Assembly (NCBI GenBank): GCA_009823505.1
Contig: VZQC01001595.1
Coordinates: forward strand, 3,493,454-3,557,453
DNA: 64,000 nt
Direction of reading: 5' to 3'
Origin: Rhizomys pruinosus
Lineage: Eukaryota; Chordata; Mammalia; Rodentia; Spalacidae
Numbering within the stretch: the first letter of the stretch is position 1; each line of letters starts with the position of its first letter. The position numbers were made by a program, and so were the translations under genes. Under the pieces are notes generated by a model. That model was not told the DNA's origin, made no database searches, and saw only the letters and a list, made by a program, of their open reading frames with translations. This document shows positions 10,916 to 22,546 of this stretch, piece after piece.

Positions 10916-12855
10916 TTTTATTTTTATTCAAAAATATTTTTATTACAATTTTGAGAATTCTATACAATGTTTGTTAATGATATTCAGACATGCTCTCTTA
11001 TTTGCATTTGTGTCTCTCACTACTGCCTCCCACATAATTTCATATATATANNNNNNNNNNNNNNNNNNNNNNNNNNNNNNNNNNNNNNNNNNNNNNNNNA
11101 TATATATATATATAATTTGTGCCAGGAAATTTACCTCACTGTGTGTCCACCATGGAGTTTGGTTAACTTATGCAATGATTCAGTGTCACAATGCTAAAGA
11201 AAACTGAATCGCCACCCAGCACCTTTCAGTTGCCACAAGATTTTCAGGTAGAGTTGAGAATTCTTACCCAATTACCATACTTTTATACTGGGGTTTTCTC
11301 TCTGTTAAGCTTATGTAGATCTTATGCATATTCACATAATTGTTGTGAGTTCATATGAGTGACTGCAGACCTGTCTGGAAAATACTGTATCCCTGTGGCC
11401 ATCCAGTTCCTCGAGCTCTTGCAATCTTTCTACTCTCTTCTGCAATGACCCCTGACACTAGGCTGCAGAGGTTAGGTTGAATACAAGTGTTCTATGCAGG
11501 GCTAAGCCATCTTCAGTCCTTTATTCTCTTCACATTGACCAGTTGTAGGTCTATGTATTAATCAGCATCTGCCAGAGGAGGAAATTTCTGGTGAGAGTTG
11601 AGAGATGCATTAATCTACTACAATAACAATATCATTAGGAGTGGCTTCAATGCTATGTCTATCAGAATTATAGTAGCACGTTCTCACTACTGCTTGTGAC
11701 CTGTCTAGCCACTACTTTCTAGATCTGATATCCATCTTATGAACTAGGCCTTAAATCTAATTTTAAAGTGACATTTGTTTGTTTATTACAACAGTGCCTT
11801 TATGCTGCCAGACCAGTTGTTATTGCAGTTCTCAGGATACATAGTTGGGCAAGGTTGGTGTTTACTTTTCCTTTCCTATGTCATGCATAGTACCTTCTAC
11901 TATTCTGAAAGCTAGCCAGTGGGGATGATGTTTTGAAGACTGTGCCGACTTGATTTCTCCTTATTTGTTCTATAACCCATGTATATAGTGTCTTCAAAGA
12001 TACTGTTTTGCTATCAAGTTCGGTTGAGTAATCAAGAGAAGGGGCAATAACCAGTTTTGTTTGAGGGTCTATGGAATCCATAGTTAACAGCTTTAAAACA
12101 AGGACTCCTGGCATTGTGTTTTTTTTTTTTTTATTTAGTAATTTATGGCAGAGACAATGTTCCCTATTATAGTGTAACTCCTTTTTATCTCTTTTTATAG
12201 CCTATATTTAAATATTTGAGGAGTCTTCTATAGTGGCAATTTTCCATAAGAAAATTTCTAAAGTTTTTTAATGTTAATTATCCCCACCAGTTAGCCATTT
12301 TTATTCAATTATTTCCTTATCCTCCTTTATATAACTGTGTTCTCTATCCCCTCCCATGTATCTTCTTGCCATGATTCCTTACTACTTTCCTAACCTCTAT
12401 GGATTTTCCAATTGAAATTCACATATCTAAAGATTGAAAGCCAGAATCAATTTGTGAGAAAGAGCATATGATATTTACCTTTCTGGGTGTGGGTTACCTC
12501 ATTCCGGATGAATATTTCTAATTCCATCACATTTCTTCAATTTTCCTTTTTTTTGTATTACTTAACAGCTGAATACTATTCCATTTTATAAATGTACCAT
12601 GCTTCCATTATCCATTCATCAGTTGATGGGCAACTGGCTTGCTTCCAATCCCTGGCTATTTTGAACCAGAGCATCAATAAACTTGCATGAATAAGTATCT
12701 CTATAGAAGACATGAAGACTTTTTGTATATTCCAAGACATACTGTAGCCATATCATATGGTAGAGGTATTTCTATCTTTTTGAGCAATTTCCCCATTGAT
12801 TTCCATAGTATCTGTATGAGTTTTAACTCCCACTGCTTTATGTTGCTGCAGTAAT
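10916..12855 (-). mobile_element. L1: L1, sense 3' half of a twin-primed element
   Basis: On the minus strand this reads ORF2 C-terminus (about 12,855 to 12,450) then a long 3' UTR to a tail near 10,920. The 3' end (tttgagaattctatacaatg on the plus strand) matches other L1 ends here at 24,226 and 15,184. ORF2 is broken by stops; small frames remain at 12,701-12,895. A 49-bp gap lies in its 3' UTR. Its 5' half continues, inverted, at 12,856-14,270. Confidence 0.8.
11051..11099. other. Sequence gap (49 N) in a (TA)n run
   Basis: Forty-nine Ns with TA repeats on both sides (catatatata before; atatatatat after). The true microsatellite length is unknown. ORFs drawn across it are meaningless. Confidence 0.99.
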
Positions 12856-13250
12856 AAACACAGCATGGTAATGGGCATAAAAACAGACATGCCAATTAAC
12901 AGAATAGAGATTTTTAACAAAGGGGCCAAAAATACATGTTGGAGAAAATACAATATATTGAACCAATGGTGTTTATCAAGGTGGTAGCTCCATATAGATG
13001 AATGAGTTTAGATCCCTATCATTCACCATGCACACACCTCCTCTCTTAATGAATCAAGAACCTCAAAATAAGACTCAATACTCTGAATTTGATAGACAAA
13101 AAACTTGGGAATATACTGAAACATATAGCCACAGGAAAATATTTTTGGGACAGGACTCTTAAAACTAAGCATTAAGTCCAACAAGTGACAAATGGGACAT
13201 CAAGAAACTAAAAGCTTCTGCATATCAAATGATACCACTATTTAGATGAA
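12856..13250 (+). mobile_element. L1: L1 ORF2 segment, inverted 5' half (part 1)
   Basis: Plus-strand L1 ORF2 sequence: from the stretch with acagcatggtaatgggcata aaaacagacatg through gaaactaaaagcttctgcat. Opposite in orientation to the flanking 10,916-12,855 piece. Interrupted near 13,250 by a nested L1 3' UTR. Confidence 0.75.
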
Positions 13251-13924
13251 GAGGTCCCAGGGACCCAAGAATGCTTTAATTACCTCTTAACTGTAGTTAA
13301 GGAAGCTCCCCCATGCAACAGGAGCCCAGGAACTTAAAAGGGTATGAATGGTCAAACCATGGAGATTAGGAGACTACAGGATTTGGTTCCATAGACAGGT
13401 CACCTATATTCAGCTTCACCCACTCAGGTCTTAGGAACATTGAGAAAGAGGGGGCATAAAGATGGCAAGAGCCAGGGACATGATGCAAGGCAAAATGGAA
13501 ATGAATCCTACAAGCTCCTGGGACCCTGTTCATATGAAACTACAGCATTGGTATCAGCATGGAAAAGATCTATGCAACCTCAGCTGGACATAAACCCTCC
13601 ACAGAACTGCAGAAATGGGTAAAGCAGCCTTGGGTGAAGAAATATTGGCAGCTGATTGTGGTTGTGTGAGAAAGATCTGGCCTTTAGGAAAGGGACTCCA
13701 GATAGGTTGACTAGAGCTCAGGGGATGAGCTAGTACTTCAGAGTGGTCATGGTCCGGGAGAGTAGTTTAGTGAAATGGACCCTAGAGCAAATGACAGAAA
13801 TTGTAAACTTGGGTGAGGGGCGTCAGCAGGGGCTGTAAGACAGTGCCAGTGGGAAAGTGGTGATCAAGACTAAGTTCAAATTACATATAAAACACATAAA
13901 AGTTCAATAAAATTATAATAAAAA
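13251..13924 (+). mobile_element. L1: Nested L1 3'-UTR insertion
   Basis: About 675 bp related to the L1 3' UTR at 7,270-7,880 (shared gggggcataaagat-type and gagccaggg segments) and ending in an A-rich tail (aataaaattataataaaaaa). It splits L1 ORF2: the host reads gcttctgcatatcaaatgat before it and cttacagaatgggacaagtc after it, which are neighbouring ORF2 sequences. A short repeat, aagagg, lies at both edges and may be what is left of the target-site duplication. Confidence 0.65.
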
Positions 13925-14270
13925 AGTAAAGAGGCATCTTACAGAATGGGACAAGTCTTTAATATATTTACCTTTGACAGAGTGTTGCGATCTAGAATGT
14001 ACAGAGAACTCTAAAAAGCAAACCTCAAAAGATAGATCCCAATTAAAAATGGGACCAAGAAAAAAATAGACAAGAGAATTATTAAAAGATGAAAAAATAG
14101 CTTAGAAAGATTTTTAATAGTCAAAATTTTTACCCTTCAGGGAAATGCAAATTAAAACTACTTGTGAGATTTAGTCTTACCTGAGGGAAAATGAACAACA
14201 ACAAAAAATTAAAATGAACAATATCAAATGCTGGTGAAGATGTGGGGAAAGGGGAACTCTTATTCAGAAT
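13925..14270 (+). mobile_element. L1: L1 ORF2 segment, inverted 5' half (part 2)
   Basis: Continues ORF2 after the nested insertion, through agggaaatgcaaattaaaac to gatgtggggaaaggggaact. It stops where the sense half at about 12,850 begins in ORF2 coordinates (reverse complement of actcccactgc), so the two halves meet at one ORF2 point. Confidence 0.75.
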
Positions 14271-15165
14271 GTTCCTGAAGTTACACTATATGACTAAATA
14301 AGGTCTTGATATTCACACCGTTATGATAATATTTTATATAAGGATGATATTTTAGAAATTAGATTCTGATATATTACATAACTTAATGTTTCTAAAGTTT
14401 AAAGAGACAACTGGCAAGATAAAAATGACAAGTATCTGTTAACTGTACAGTTCCTATTTACATTCATATTCAAAGCATATGAAATTTGCATTGTTTTGCC
14501 GTGTATTTTGTATTAAATCAGAGAAAAATATCCAGGCAAATCAAATTTTTATCCATAGAATTGACCTATAAATAATATCATATCTAAAGCACTAATTAAT
14601 TTTTTCTGTGATATACATGTATATATGATAATCCTATTATATAAAACATAATGTTATAGCATAATTTATTATGCACTGTATATATCATAGTTTAGAAAAA
14701 TGTAAGCAAGAAGAAAAGTGTGCTTGTATTTTTATCATTCACATCTAAGTGTATGGGAAGTCCATCAAGTAACAATAAATAAGAAAAATATTATGGGATT
14801 CTTGAGTGTTGCTGTGAAAAATGGGGCAAGTATGACTAGATTTTATTTTGCTGCATTTTCTTGGTGATTCTTTGAAGGAATAATGTTAACTAGAATAAGC
14901 CTTACTCATGTGTGTTTTAAAAAGTAGACTCAGTCTCACTAAGGAACACCAGGCTTTGCCCACTAATTGAAAGCTCCTGCCAAGTGTTCTTATAGAAGTG
15001 GGAAAAGACCAAGTAAAGATTATTTTAATTTCTCCTACCTTCTGCTTCTTATTTCACATTTACCAAAATACCTGATGTTTGACAATCTTACTAATCTCAA
15101 AATATATCATTTTCTGAAGGAATTTAGGAGTATATTTTTAGAGTTGGCTTCAGAGATTTTTTAAA
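14271..15165. other. No recognised feature
   Basis: AT-rich DNA; nothing recognised. Confidence 0.5.
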
Positions 15166-16150
15166 ATTATAAAAATACATTCTTTGAGAATCTCATATTT
15201 ATCAATATATATTGATCTTATCAGTCTGTCTCCCAACATTTCCCCTCAATGTCCCTTACTCCATCTTTCTCCTAAAAACCTGTCCTTCTTTACTCATTTA
15301 TTTTTTGTTATTGATCACCTATCCCCTAAGTCCAGTTACTACTGCCTGAATGCACATGTGTACATGCTATCTACCAAAGCAAGGACAACCTACTAACAGT
15401 CGGATCCCCTAGGGTGAACAACTCTCCTTTTCTCTGTAAGCTAATAGCTTCTCAATCAAGGCTGAGGTATCAGAGGCCCTTCCCCTAATTGTGCTGGAAT
15501 TTTGACTGTGTACCTCTTGTTCAGTTCATCACAGTGATGTGTGATGTCAGGCTGTGTGCAACACAGCCATGTTGCCTTTCACAGCTTACTTTGTCCTCTA
15601 GCTCTTAAATTCCTTCTGCCCTCTCCCCTGATGTTCTTTGTGCCTTTGATTGGGCGAATCATTGTGAATGATTTATCCATAGCTGAACACTCATAGCTAA
15701 ATATATTGACACTTTGACCAGATACCTCTCTCTGTAGTAATCATTATCTACTGATAAAATAGTTCTCTGACCAAAGAGAGGCAACATAAATTTACTACAT
15801 TATGAGGGCAACATAAATTTACTACAGCAAACATACATAATTACAAGGCAGGTTGACAGCAACTCAACAGCACAAGGGCTTAGAAGCAGATTTACAGTGC
15901 CAGGTGTTAAATCCCTCCTATTAAGAAGGCTCCATATCCAATCAGAAAGCCATTGGTTAACACCATAAATTGTTTTGCCAACACGGCAGGGGTGGGCACC
16001 AATTGCCAAGCTTGTGAATATTGTGACATGTGGGGTCTAGTGCTGGATAATACCATTGATATCTTTTCTCCCCCAAAAGTCTGCATAATCTCTTACAGAT
16101 CTATGAATGATCAAGGAGAGTTCCCTGGTCAGTCTAGTTGGATTTTCTTG
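15166..16150 (-). mobile_element. L1: L1 3' UTR (long)
   Basis: It opens with tctttgagaatctcatattt, an L1 3' tail on the minus strand, and continues with sequence resembling rodent L1 (Lx-type) 3' UTRs, e.g. the tgctggaattttgactg segment at about 15,490. A 19-bp piece, gcaacataaatttactaca, is repeated in tandem at about 15,782 and 15,808. The part after 15,720 is assigned with less certainty. Confidence 0.55.
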
Positions 16151-16233
16151 CCCTAGATCCAAAATGAGTGGTATCTTTGGTAATAAGGTCTAACCATCTT
16201 GTTATTGAGGGCAACCAAAAACAATGATGACAG

Positions 16234-16287
<54 letters not shown>

Positions 16288-16364
16288 TTCTCTTTCTCTC
16301 TCTTTCCCCATTAACATGTGAGTATGTGTGTTGTGTGTATATGTGTGTGTGTATGTGTGTGTTT
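16234..16364. repeat. (CT)n then (GT)n microsatellites
   Basis: About 26 CT units (16,234-16,285), imperfect CT to about 16,305, then interrupted GT/TATG repeats to 16,364. Confidence 0.95.
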
Positions 16365-16512
16365 GGTGTCTTTTCACCTCCCTGACAAGTAACTTATAAT
16401 TGTCAAGATGTATCTTTGTCTTCAATGAGATTTATATTTAATGACCAATATTTTCTCAAAACAGTGTTGTCTGCCTATAGAGAGTGCTTCCTTTCAAACT
16501 CATTTTTTTTTG

Positions 16513-17065
16513 TTAGGGCTAGAGTTGGGGTTAAGTTAGAGATAGGGATAGAATTAGGGTTAAGTTTGGGATAGAGGTTTGGGTTAAAATAAGGGGTTAG
16601 GGTTTCTTAGGGTTAGTTTTAGGTTTAGTGTTCAGGCATGGTTAAGTTTTTTTATTTTATTTTATTTCATTTATTTTTATATGTGTATGAATGTACTGTC
16701 TGCATGTAGGTTTGTGCACCCGTGTTGTGCAATGCCACAGAGGTCAGAAGAGGGTGTCAGATTCTCCTGGAACTGGAATTCTCCTGGAATTGGAGTTACA
16801 GACGGTTCATAGCTGCCATGTGGGTGCTGGGGATCGAACCTGGGTCCTCTGCAAGAGCAGTCGGTGCTCTTAACCGCTAGGCTATCTCTCCAGCCCATGG
16901 TTAAGTTTTAAGATAAGGATTAGGTCTAAGAATATAATTAAAATTATGGTTGCAGTTAGGATTAAGGTTTTAGAGATTAGAATCAGGGTTAAGTTTCCAG
17001 TTGGGGTTATGATTAGTTTTGGGATTGTGGTTAAAATTAGTGTTAGGGACAGAGTTATGTTTGGG
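16513..17065. repeat. Degenerate telomere-like (GGTTAG)n tract, split by a B2
   Basis: Both halves (16,513-16,636 and 16,910-17,065) are full of GGTTA, TTAGGG and GGGTTAAG words on the plus strand, such as ggggttagggtttc and cttagggttag, with drifted spacing. A B2 with a clean target-site duplication separates the halves, so the tract existed before that insertion. It is an interstitial telomere-like or simple-repeat relic. Confidence 0.75.
16651..16895 (-). mobile_element. B2: B2 SINE inside the telomere-like tract
   Basis: A complete minus-strand B2 whose head lies at the right (reverse complement gggctggagagatagcctag) and whose tail is the T-rich left end. A perfect 14-bp target-site duplication, catggttaagtttt, lies at 16637-16650 and 16896-16909. 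Confidence 0.96.
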
Positions 17066-17069
17066 TTAA

Positions 17070-17262
17070 GATTTCTGAAATGTTTTTACTGAATTATTGT
17101 ACATTTCATATAATAGGTCTTATTCAAATTTAGACCCCATCCTCATCCACATCCCTATAGTACCTCCCACCAGATTTTATGCATTCAGTCATATATGTTA
17201 CGTCTTTCCAGTGAAGTATCTGTACTCTGATGTCATTTGGTGTAAGACCTTTCATATGAATC
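17070..17262 (-). mobile_element. L1: L1 3' end fragment
   Basis: Minus-strand L1 tail: tttttactgaattattgtac then tttcatataataggtcttat and a C-rich segment. Short, 5'-truncated. Confidence 0.65.
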
Positions 17263-17640
17263 TAATCAGCTGTTTTAGTAGGCTATTTTCTTTCCATTTT
17301 TTATTGAGCATTTGTACATCTCATACAATGGTTCCCAATCAAATTCAGTCCCCTCCATTCCACAACCCACTAGTAGAACTGATCTATTATAACATCCAAG
17401 CTAAGCCCTATCCAGTCAAACTCCTAAAACCTTCTGTGCAAATACATCCATTGGAGTCTATTCAGACTATCTAGGAAGCTTAGGTAAGGCATACTCTTTC
17501 TCACTGAGCAGCTCTCAATCTCTTGTAGTTCTCATTCCCACCCATTTTTCTTGCTTCCTCTCTGAGACCTTGTCTGAGTTGTCCTGAGTCCCCTGACCCA
17601 CCCATTGCTCAGGGATAATTAAAGAAGTCTGTAAGAGTCA
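17263..17640 (-). mobile_element. L1: L1 3' end fragment
   Basis: A second L1 3' end (tttattgagcatttgtacat then ctcatacaatggttcccaat) lies next to the first. A plus-strand copy of the same 3' end occurs at 52,105-52,475. The 125-codon plus-strand ORF at 17,097-17,474 is only the antisense of these tails. Confidence 0.75.
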
Positions 17641-18060
17641 GAGCTGTTGCATAAACATATTGGGCTGTTTTAAATACTATGGCTCAGAAGTGTAAGTTGA
17701 GAAATAATAGGGTGATATCTTCAACACGATTCTTTGTATTAAAGATTGCTTTGTTTATCCTGATATTTGTGACACCATATGAATTTTGGGATTGTTGCTC
17801 TCCATATCTGAGAATAATGTCACTGGAATTTTGATTGCTATTGCATTGAATTTTCAGTTGTTTTTGATAAGATGGCCATTTGCAACACATTAGTTCTTAT
17901 TAATTAAACAGTCCATGAACATATAAGATATTTCCATCTTTTGATATCATCTTCAATTGCTTTCTTCAGTCATTTATATTTTTCTGTGTAGAGATCATCT
18001 GTTTCCTCATGTTTTTTTACTAAGTATTTAACACTGGTAAAGTGGGAAGATTTTAGCACT
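17641..18060 (-). mobile_element. L1: L1 ORF2 fragment
   Basis: Minus-strand ORF2 sequence downstream of the reverse transcriptase core (for example gatatttccatcttttgata, then tcaattgctttcttcagtc). No open frame of useful length remains. Confidence 0.65.
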
Positions 18061-18165
18061 TCAAAATGGATTTTATAATATTTGATTACTTCTTTGAGAA
18101 TCTTATATAATGTAGGTTGATAACATTCTCCCTCCTCTATCTATTCCCTGAAGCACCTACCCTGC
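18061..18165 (-). mobile_element. L1: L1 3' end scrap
   Basis: ttacttctttgagaatctta plus a short C-rich tail, like other minus-strand L1 ends in the window. Confidence 0.5.
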
Positions 18166-18189
18166 CAAACACTCAACTCACTTCAAACA

Positions 18190-19685
18190 TACAGAGAAAG
18201 AAATCAGGGAAACAATCCTATTTAAACCTACTAAAAATATATTACAATAAATTCATCTAGGGTAGTGAAATAATTGATTAATAAAAATGTTAAGAAATTG
18301 AATTAAGATATCGAAGAAGAGACCTGAATGTGGAAAGATCTCTCATTCTCATGGAGACATAGGATTAATATTGTGAAAATCACCTTCCATCATGCCAAAG
18401 TCAATCTACACATTCAATTCTTTATATATTGTAGATACTAAGCCTCTGGCAGTTGTATATCTGGTAAAGATTTTGTTCCCATTCTGTATTTCACCTCTTT
18501 AATTGAATGATGGTATATTTTGCTGAACTGAAGGTTTGTAGCTTATAAATAGTTGGGCTTATCATCTGTGCTACTATGTGTTATGTAAAAATTACAACAT
18601 AATTCTTCACAGAAAATTTTGTGAATTCTTAAACTTCATAAAGAAACACAAAAATCAGGAAAAATTTCATAACAAAACACACAAAACAACCAAAAATCAT
18701 AAAAATAAAAGAACTTCAGAATGTACCAGAACCCCTGATTTTTAGTTATATTACAGATTTACAATAATAAAATCAATGTTCTGCTGGGATGAATTCAGAT
18801 ATATAGATAAATAGTGTAGAAATGATGACCCAAATATAAGTCCATGCATTTATATTTTGTTTTTTTAAATTTTAATTTATTTCTGTATGTGTATGAATGT
18901 ACTGTCTGCATGCAAGTCTGTGCACCCGTGTCGTGCAATGCCGCGGAGGTCAGAAGAGGGTATCAGATTCCCCTGGAACTGGAGTTCTCCTGGAATTGGA
19001 GTTTCAGACGGATCTCCGCCGCCATGTGGGTGCTGGAGATCGAACCAGGGTCCTCTGTAAGAGCGGTCGGTGCTCTTAACCGCTAGGCCATCTCTCTAGC
19101 GCCAAGTCCATGCATTTATAATGACATTATTTTTTTAATAAAGAAACCAAAAAATACACATTGGAGAAAGAACACCATCTTTAACAACTGAGTATGTCCA
19201 AATTGGATGATTCCATGTAAAAGAATGAAACGAAGACTATATCTCTCACCATACACAAAACTCAAATACAAATATCTCAGTGATTTAAACGTAACACTGT
19301 ATACCCTGACTCTAATAGAGGAAAATATAAGCAATACAGTGGAACTTATAGGTACTGGAAAAAACTATATAAACATGATGCAAGTAATGCAGATTTTAAG
19401 CCCTACAATTTAAAAAATATCCATAGAGTTTCTGTTCAGCAAAAGGCATCATGTGAGTGAAGAGTCAATCTAAAGAATGGGAAAAATATCTTCACCAAGC
19501 ATGCAATTGTCAAAGGGTTATTTTCTAGAATATATAAAGGACTGGGAAAACATAAATAAAACAAATAATCCAATTAAAATGGAGCAATGAACTAAACAGA
19601 GAGTTCTCAAAACATGAACCACATACGGTTGAGAAACATAACACTTGAAACACTCAACAATTTGTCCATCAGGGAAATAGCTTTT
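18190..19685 (+). mobile_element. L1: L1 ORF2 fragment, rearranged
   Basis: Plus-strand ORF2 order is recognisable: gaaatcagggaaacaatcct, then gatggaaagatct-type sequence, and after the B2 a run from about 19,125 to ccatcagggaaatagc. A short piece at about 18,410-18,560 (ctggcagttgtatatctggt) reads as ORF2 on the opposite strand, so the copy is internally rearranged. A B2 splits it at 18,855-19,103. Stops occur throughout. Confidence 0.7.
18855..19103 (-). mobile_element. B2: B2 SINE
   Basis: Complete minus-strand B2 with little decay. A perfect 17-bp target-site duplication, aagtccatgcatttata, at 18838-18854 and 19104-19120 marks a younger insertion into the L1. The internal gcattgcacgacac variant is present on the minus strand. 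Confidence 0.97.
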
Positions 19686-19964
19686 GCCTTTAAAATTGTC
19701 CTTGGATTCTTTGATGTCTTATTACTCTTTTAGTGATATATGTGAGTTATTTTGTTGTTTTTGTTCTGTTTTCATTTTCCTCAGAGTTCTTAATTTACTC
19801 ACCTTTTTGATTGTCCTTCCATTTCTCCCAATAAAACAAACAAACAAACCATTTATTCAAAAATTTAATGTATAATGTTGACTCGATTATACTTCCAAAT
19901 TTTTATCATGTCCTGTTTCAAAGTTTGTCATTTAAACAATAGGCCTTTTGATTAATGATACTCA

Positions 19965-20145
19965 TATTTACATGTATATATGTGTCCCTGCATGCATTTA
20001 TGTGCATCATGTGCATGCATGTGCCAAGGGAGGCAGGAGAATATAAAATGCTCTGAAACTGGAGTCACAGGTGTTTGTTGGGTGCCTCATATAAGTGCTG
20101 TAAACCAAACCTGGGTCCTGTGAAAGAGCAGTAGGTTTTATGTCT
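19965..20145 (-). mobile_element. B2/B3-type SINE, degraded
   Basis: Reverse-complement B2-family signals: gtgctgtaaaccaaacctgg (B-box region), gtcctgtgaaagagcagtag, and an upstream tgcatgcatgtgcc stretch. The head is cut off, and an L1-like scrap (gtcactggaattttgattgg) follows at about 20,157. Confidence 0.55.
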
Positions 20146-20219
20146 TAGAAGAATGTCACTGGAATTTTGATTGGTGTTACTTTGCATTGTCAGTTTTCTT
20201 TTGTTTGTGAAAAGAATTT

Positions 20220-21270
20220 CAAGTACTAGAAAATTAAAAGTTGCTACATATCATTGTGAACCCCTTCAAATGTTATGATGAAGCAGCAAATTGTCTAACT
20301 TTAGACTCTCACCTCAGTCTATTATTGACTATGGAAAACTGATAAAAACTTGGAATAATTGCATCAGAGTAGGTGAAAGTCCTTGATATGTTTATTATTT
20401 GGTGGTTATATGTAGTGGTAAAATTTCCAGTTAGTAAATACATCCTTGCATAGGCCCAGATTATGTTTAATATCATTTTTATATTTCAGAAACTCTCTGA
20501 GAATTAAAACTCATACTTATGGGATTTCTCTATATAAATATATGTTAAATATATAAATAGGAAAGTAAAATCAAGGACACAAAGAACCCACTCAAATTTG
20601 AAATAAAAGAATAAGAATTTTGTCTGAATTGATAACTAGCATGGAAATATCAATGATTATTTTATTAAAATTATATATATGTATATTAATTATGTAGTGC
20701 ATACTAATATTTTCACAAATTTATCAAGTTTAAACAATGCACATTTACAACATAACATTTATATATGTCTCTAGGGTCCAGTCAAATGTTCTTTGCTTAA
20801 CAACTGCTGCTGTTTTCACTGAGAAGCTACAACAGAAGGATCGACTTCTAACCCAATCCACAATATTAGTGGAATATATTTCCTTACATTTCAGGCTTAA
20901 GGGCTTGATCTTCTTATTTTGCTGTGAGTCACATACTGCATTGATTCTTAAAGGATGTCCATATTTATCTATTGGGTAGAGTTTTCCACCAATGCCTCCT
21001 TTTTTTAAAGCCTGCTCAGAAAATTGATTGTAAGAGACAGGATACTGCAATCCCAAGAGCACTGTCATATCATGCAGTCATCTTTCTGTAACACTCCTCA
21101 TAATATAATTAGAACCAAGTCATAGGTTATGACGATATATTGTGGGAGGTGACTAGACAAGGGTAAGAACAGAAAAAATGTCAGAGATCACAGTGGACAC
21201 ACTATTATATATTCATCACCATATAACATATTCAGCACTGTGTTATTTTTGGCTTATTGGGTGGGGTGGG
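20220..21270. other. No recognised feature
   Basis: AT-rich sequence; overlapping ORFs on both strands at 20,737-21,068 are short and match no family I recognise. Confidence 0.5.
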
Positions 21271-21274
21271 GGGA

Positions 21275-21422
21275 TCTGTTCATACATGACCCCATGCATG
21301 TGTGTGAAGTTTAGAGGATGTCTTGGAGGAGTCCATTCTCTATTTCCACCAAGTAATTTCCAGGACTCAAGATCAGGCTTGGCAGCAAACACCTTTACAG
21401 TTTGGGCCATCTTTTTGGCCCT
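21275..21422 (-). mobile_element. B3/B2-type SINE
   Basis: The reverse complement reads like a tRNA-headed rodent SINE: gggccaaaaagatggcccaa at the right end, then the segment opposite aggcttggcagcaaacacct, and gaggactcc-type sequence. The 5' head is at 21,422. Degraded. Confidence 0.5.
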
Positions 21423-21654
21423 TAATACTCTTCATACTTGGAGCAATATTAATTTTATTATGATTCTATTTTAATGCACTATATATGTAGAAAAATGATG
21501 GTTTCCCAGGATTCCTGATTGCACTGGTAGGCTTGAGTGATTCCACTATTAACTCCAACCAATCTGAAATAAAAGGTCTTTTTTTCCATAATGTGTGAAT
21601 AAAATTCAGTATTTTGTAAATCAAATGAATCCAAGACCAAAATTATTAATCTTA

Positions 21655-22532
21655 AAACTTGATCACCTGGTAGAGTGACAGGCTCGGCATGGCAGGCAGG
21701 TTCCAGGGCCTTCTACCTAAATTAATATAGAGATTCGATGCAATCCCAATTAAAATCTCCAAGAGTTTCTTCACAGACTTGGGAAAAAAACTCCTTAAAT
21801 TCATATGGCAAAACAAAAATCCCCAAATAGCTAAAATGATCCTGAGCAAAAAGTGCAATATGGGGGGGGGGGATCACTATACCAAACTTCAAACTTCAAA
21901 CTATATTACAGGGCTATAGTCATAAAAACAGCCTGGTAGTGGCACAAAAACAGACCCTTAGACAAATGGAACAAAATTGAATATCTAAACTTGAGCTCAT
22001 ACAATATCAGCCACTTCATATTTGACAAAGGAGCCAAAAAGACCCAATGAAGGAAACACAGCATCTTCAGCAAATAATGGTGGCAAAACTGGATCATGAT
22101 TTTTAGAAGAATAAAAGCAAACCCCTGTCTCTCTCCCTGTACAAAAATCAACTCCAAATGGATCAATGACCTCAACTTGAAACCCGAAACTCTAAAGGTG
22201 ATAAAAGAAAACGTTGGCAGTAACCTACAAGACATAGGCATAGGAAGACTTTCTAAATCAAACTGTGCAGGAAAAAAAAGTAAAGAATTGACAAGTGGGA
22301 CCTCATTAAACTCAAAAGTGTCTGTACAGCAATGAAGTGAAGAGAAAACCCACAGGGTGGGAGAAAACCTTCACCAGTGATACAACTGATAGAGGATTAA
22401 CATCCAGAATATATAAACTACTTAAAAAACAAAGAAGTAAGAAAAAAAATGACACACTCAGGAGATGGAATAAAGAGCTGAACAGCGACTTCTCGAGTGA
22501 AGAAATGAATATTGCGGAGAAACATCTTTAAA
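21655..22532 (+). mobile_element. L1: L1 ORF2 fragment
   Basis: ORF2 from the middle of the protein: gattcgatgcaatcccaatt, catatggcaaaacaaaaatc, ggcacaaaaacagaccctta, tgggacctcattaaactc, and ccagaatatataaactactt. Frames at 22,096-22,335 and 22,337-22,531 are pieces of the same protein separated by stops and frameshifts. Continues after the B2 at 22,793. Confidence 0.85.
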
Positions 22533-22546
22533 AGTGCTCAACATCA

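Noticed and set aside
10967..11207. Two ORFs spanning the N gap
   Set aside because: They are bridged by unknown bases and TA repeats, so they have no meaning.
16153..16425. ORF with long Arg-Glu repeat
   Set aside because: Translation of the (CT)n microsatellite on the opposite strand.
17097..17474. 125-codon plus-strand ORF
   Set aside because: It lies across two minus-strand L1 3' tails and is their antisense.
21906..22241. 111-codon minus-strand ORF
   Set aside because: Antisense of L1 ORF2 at 21,655-22,532.
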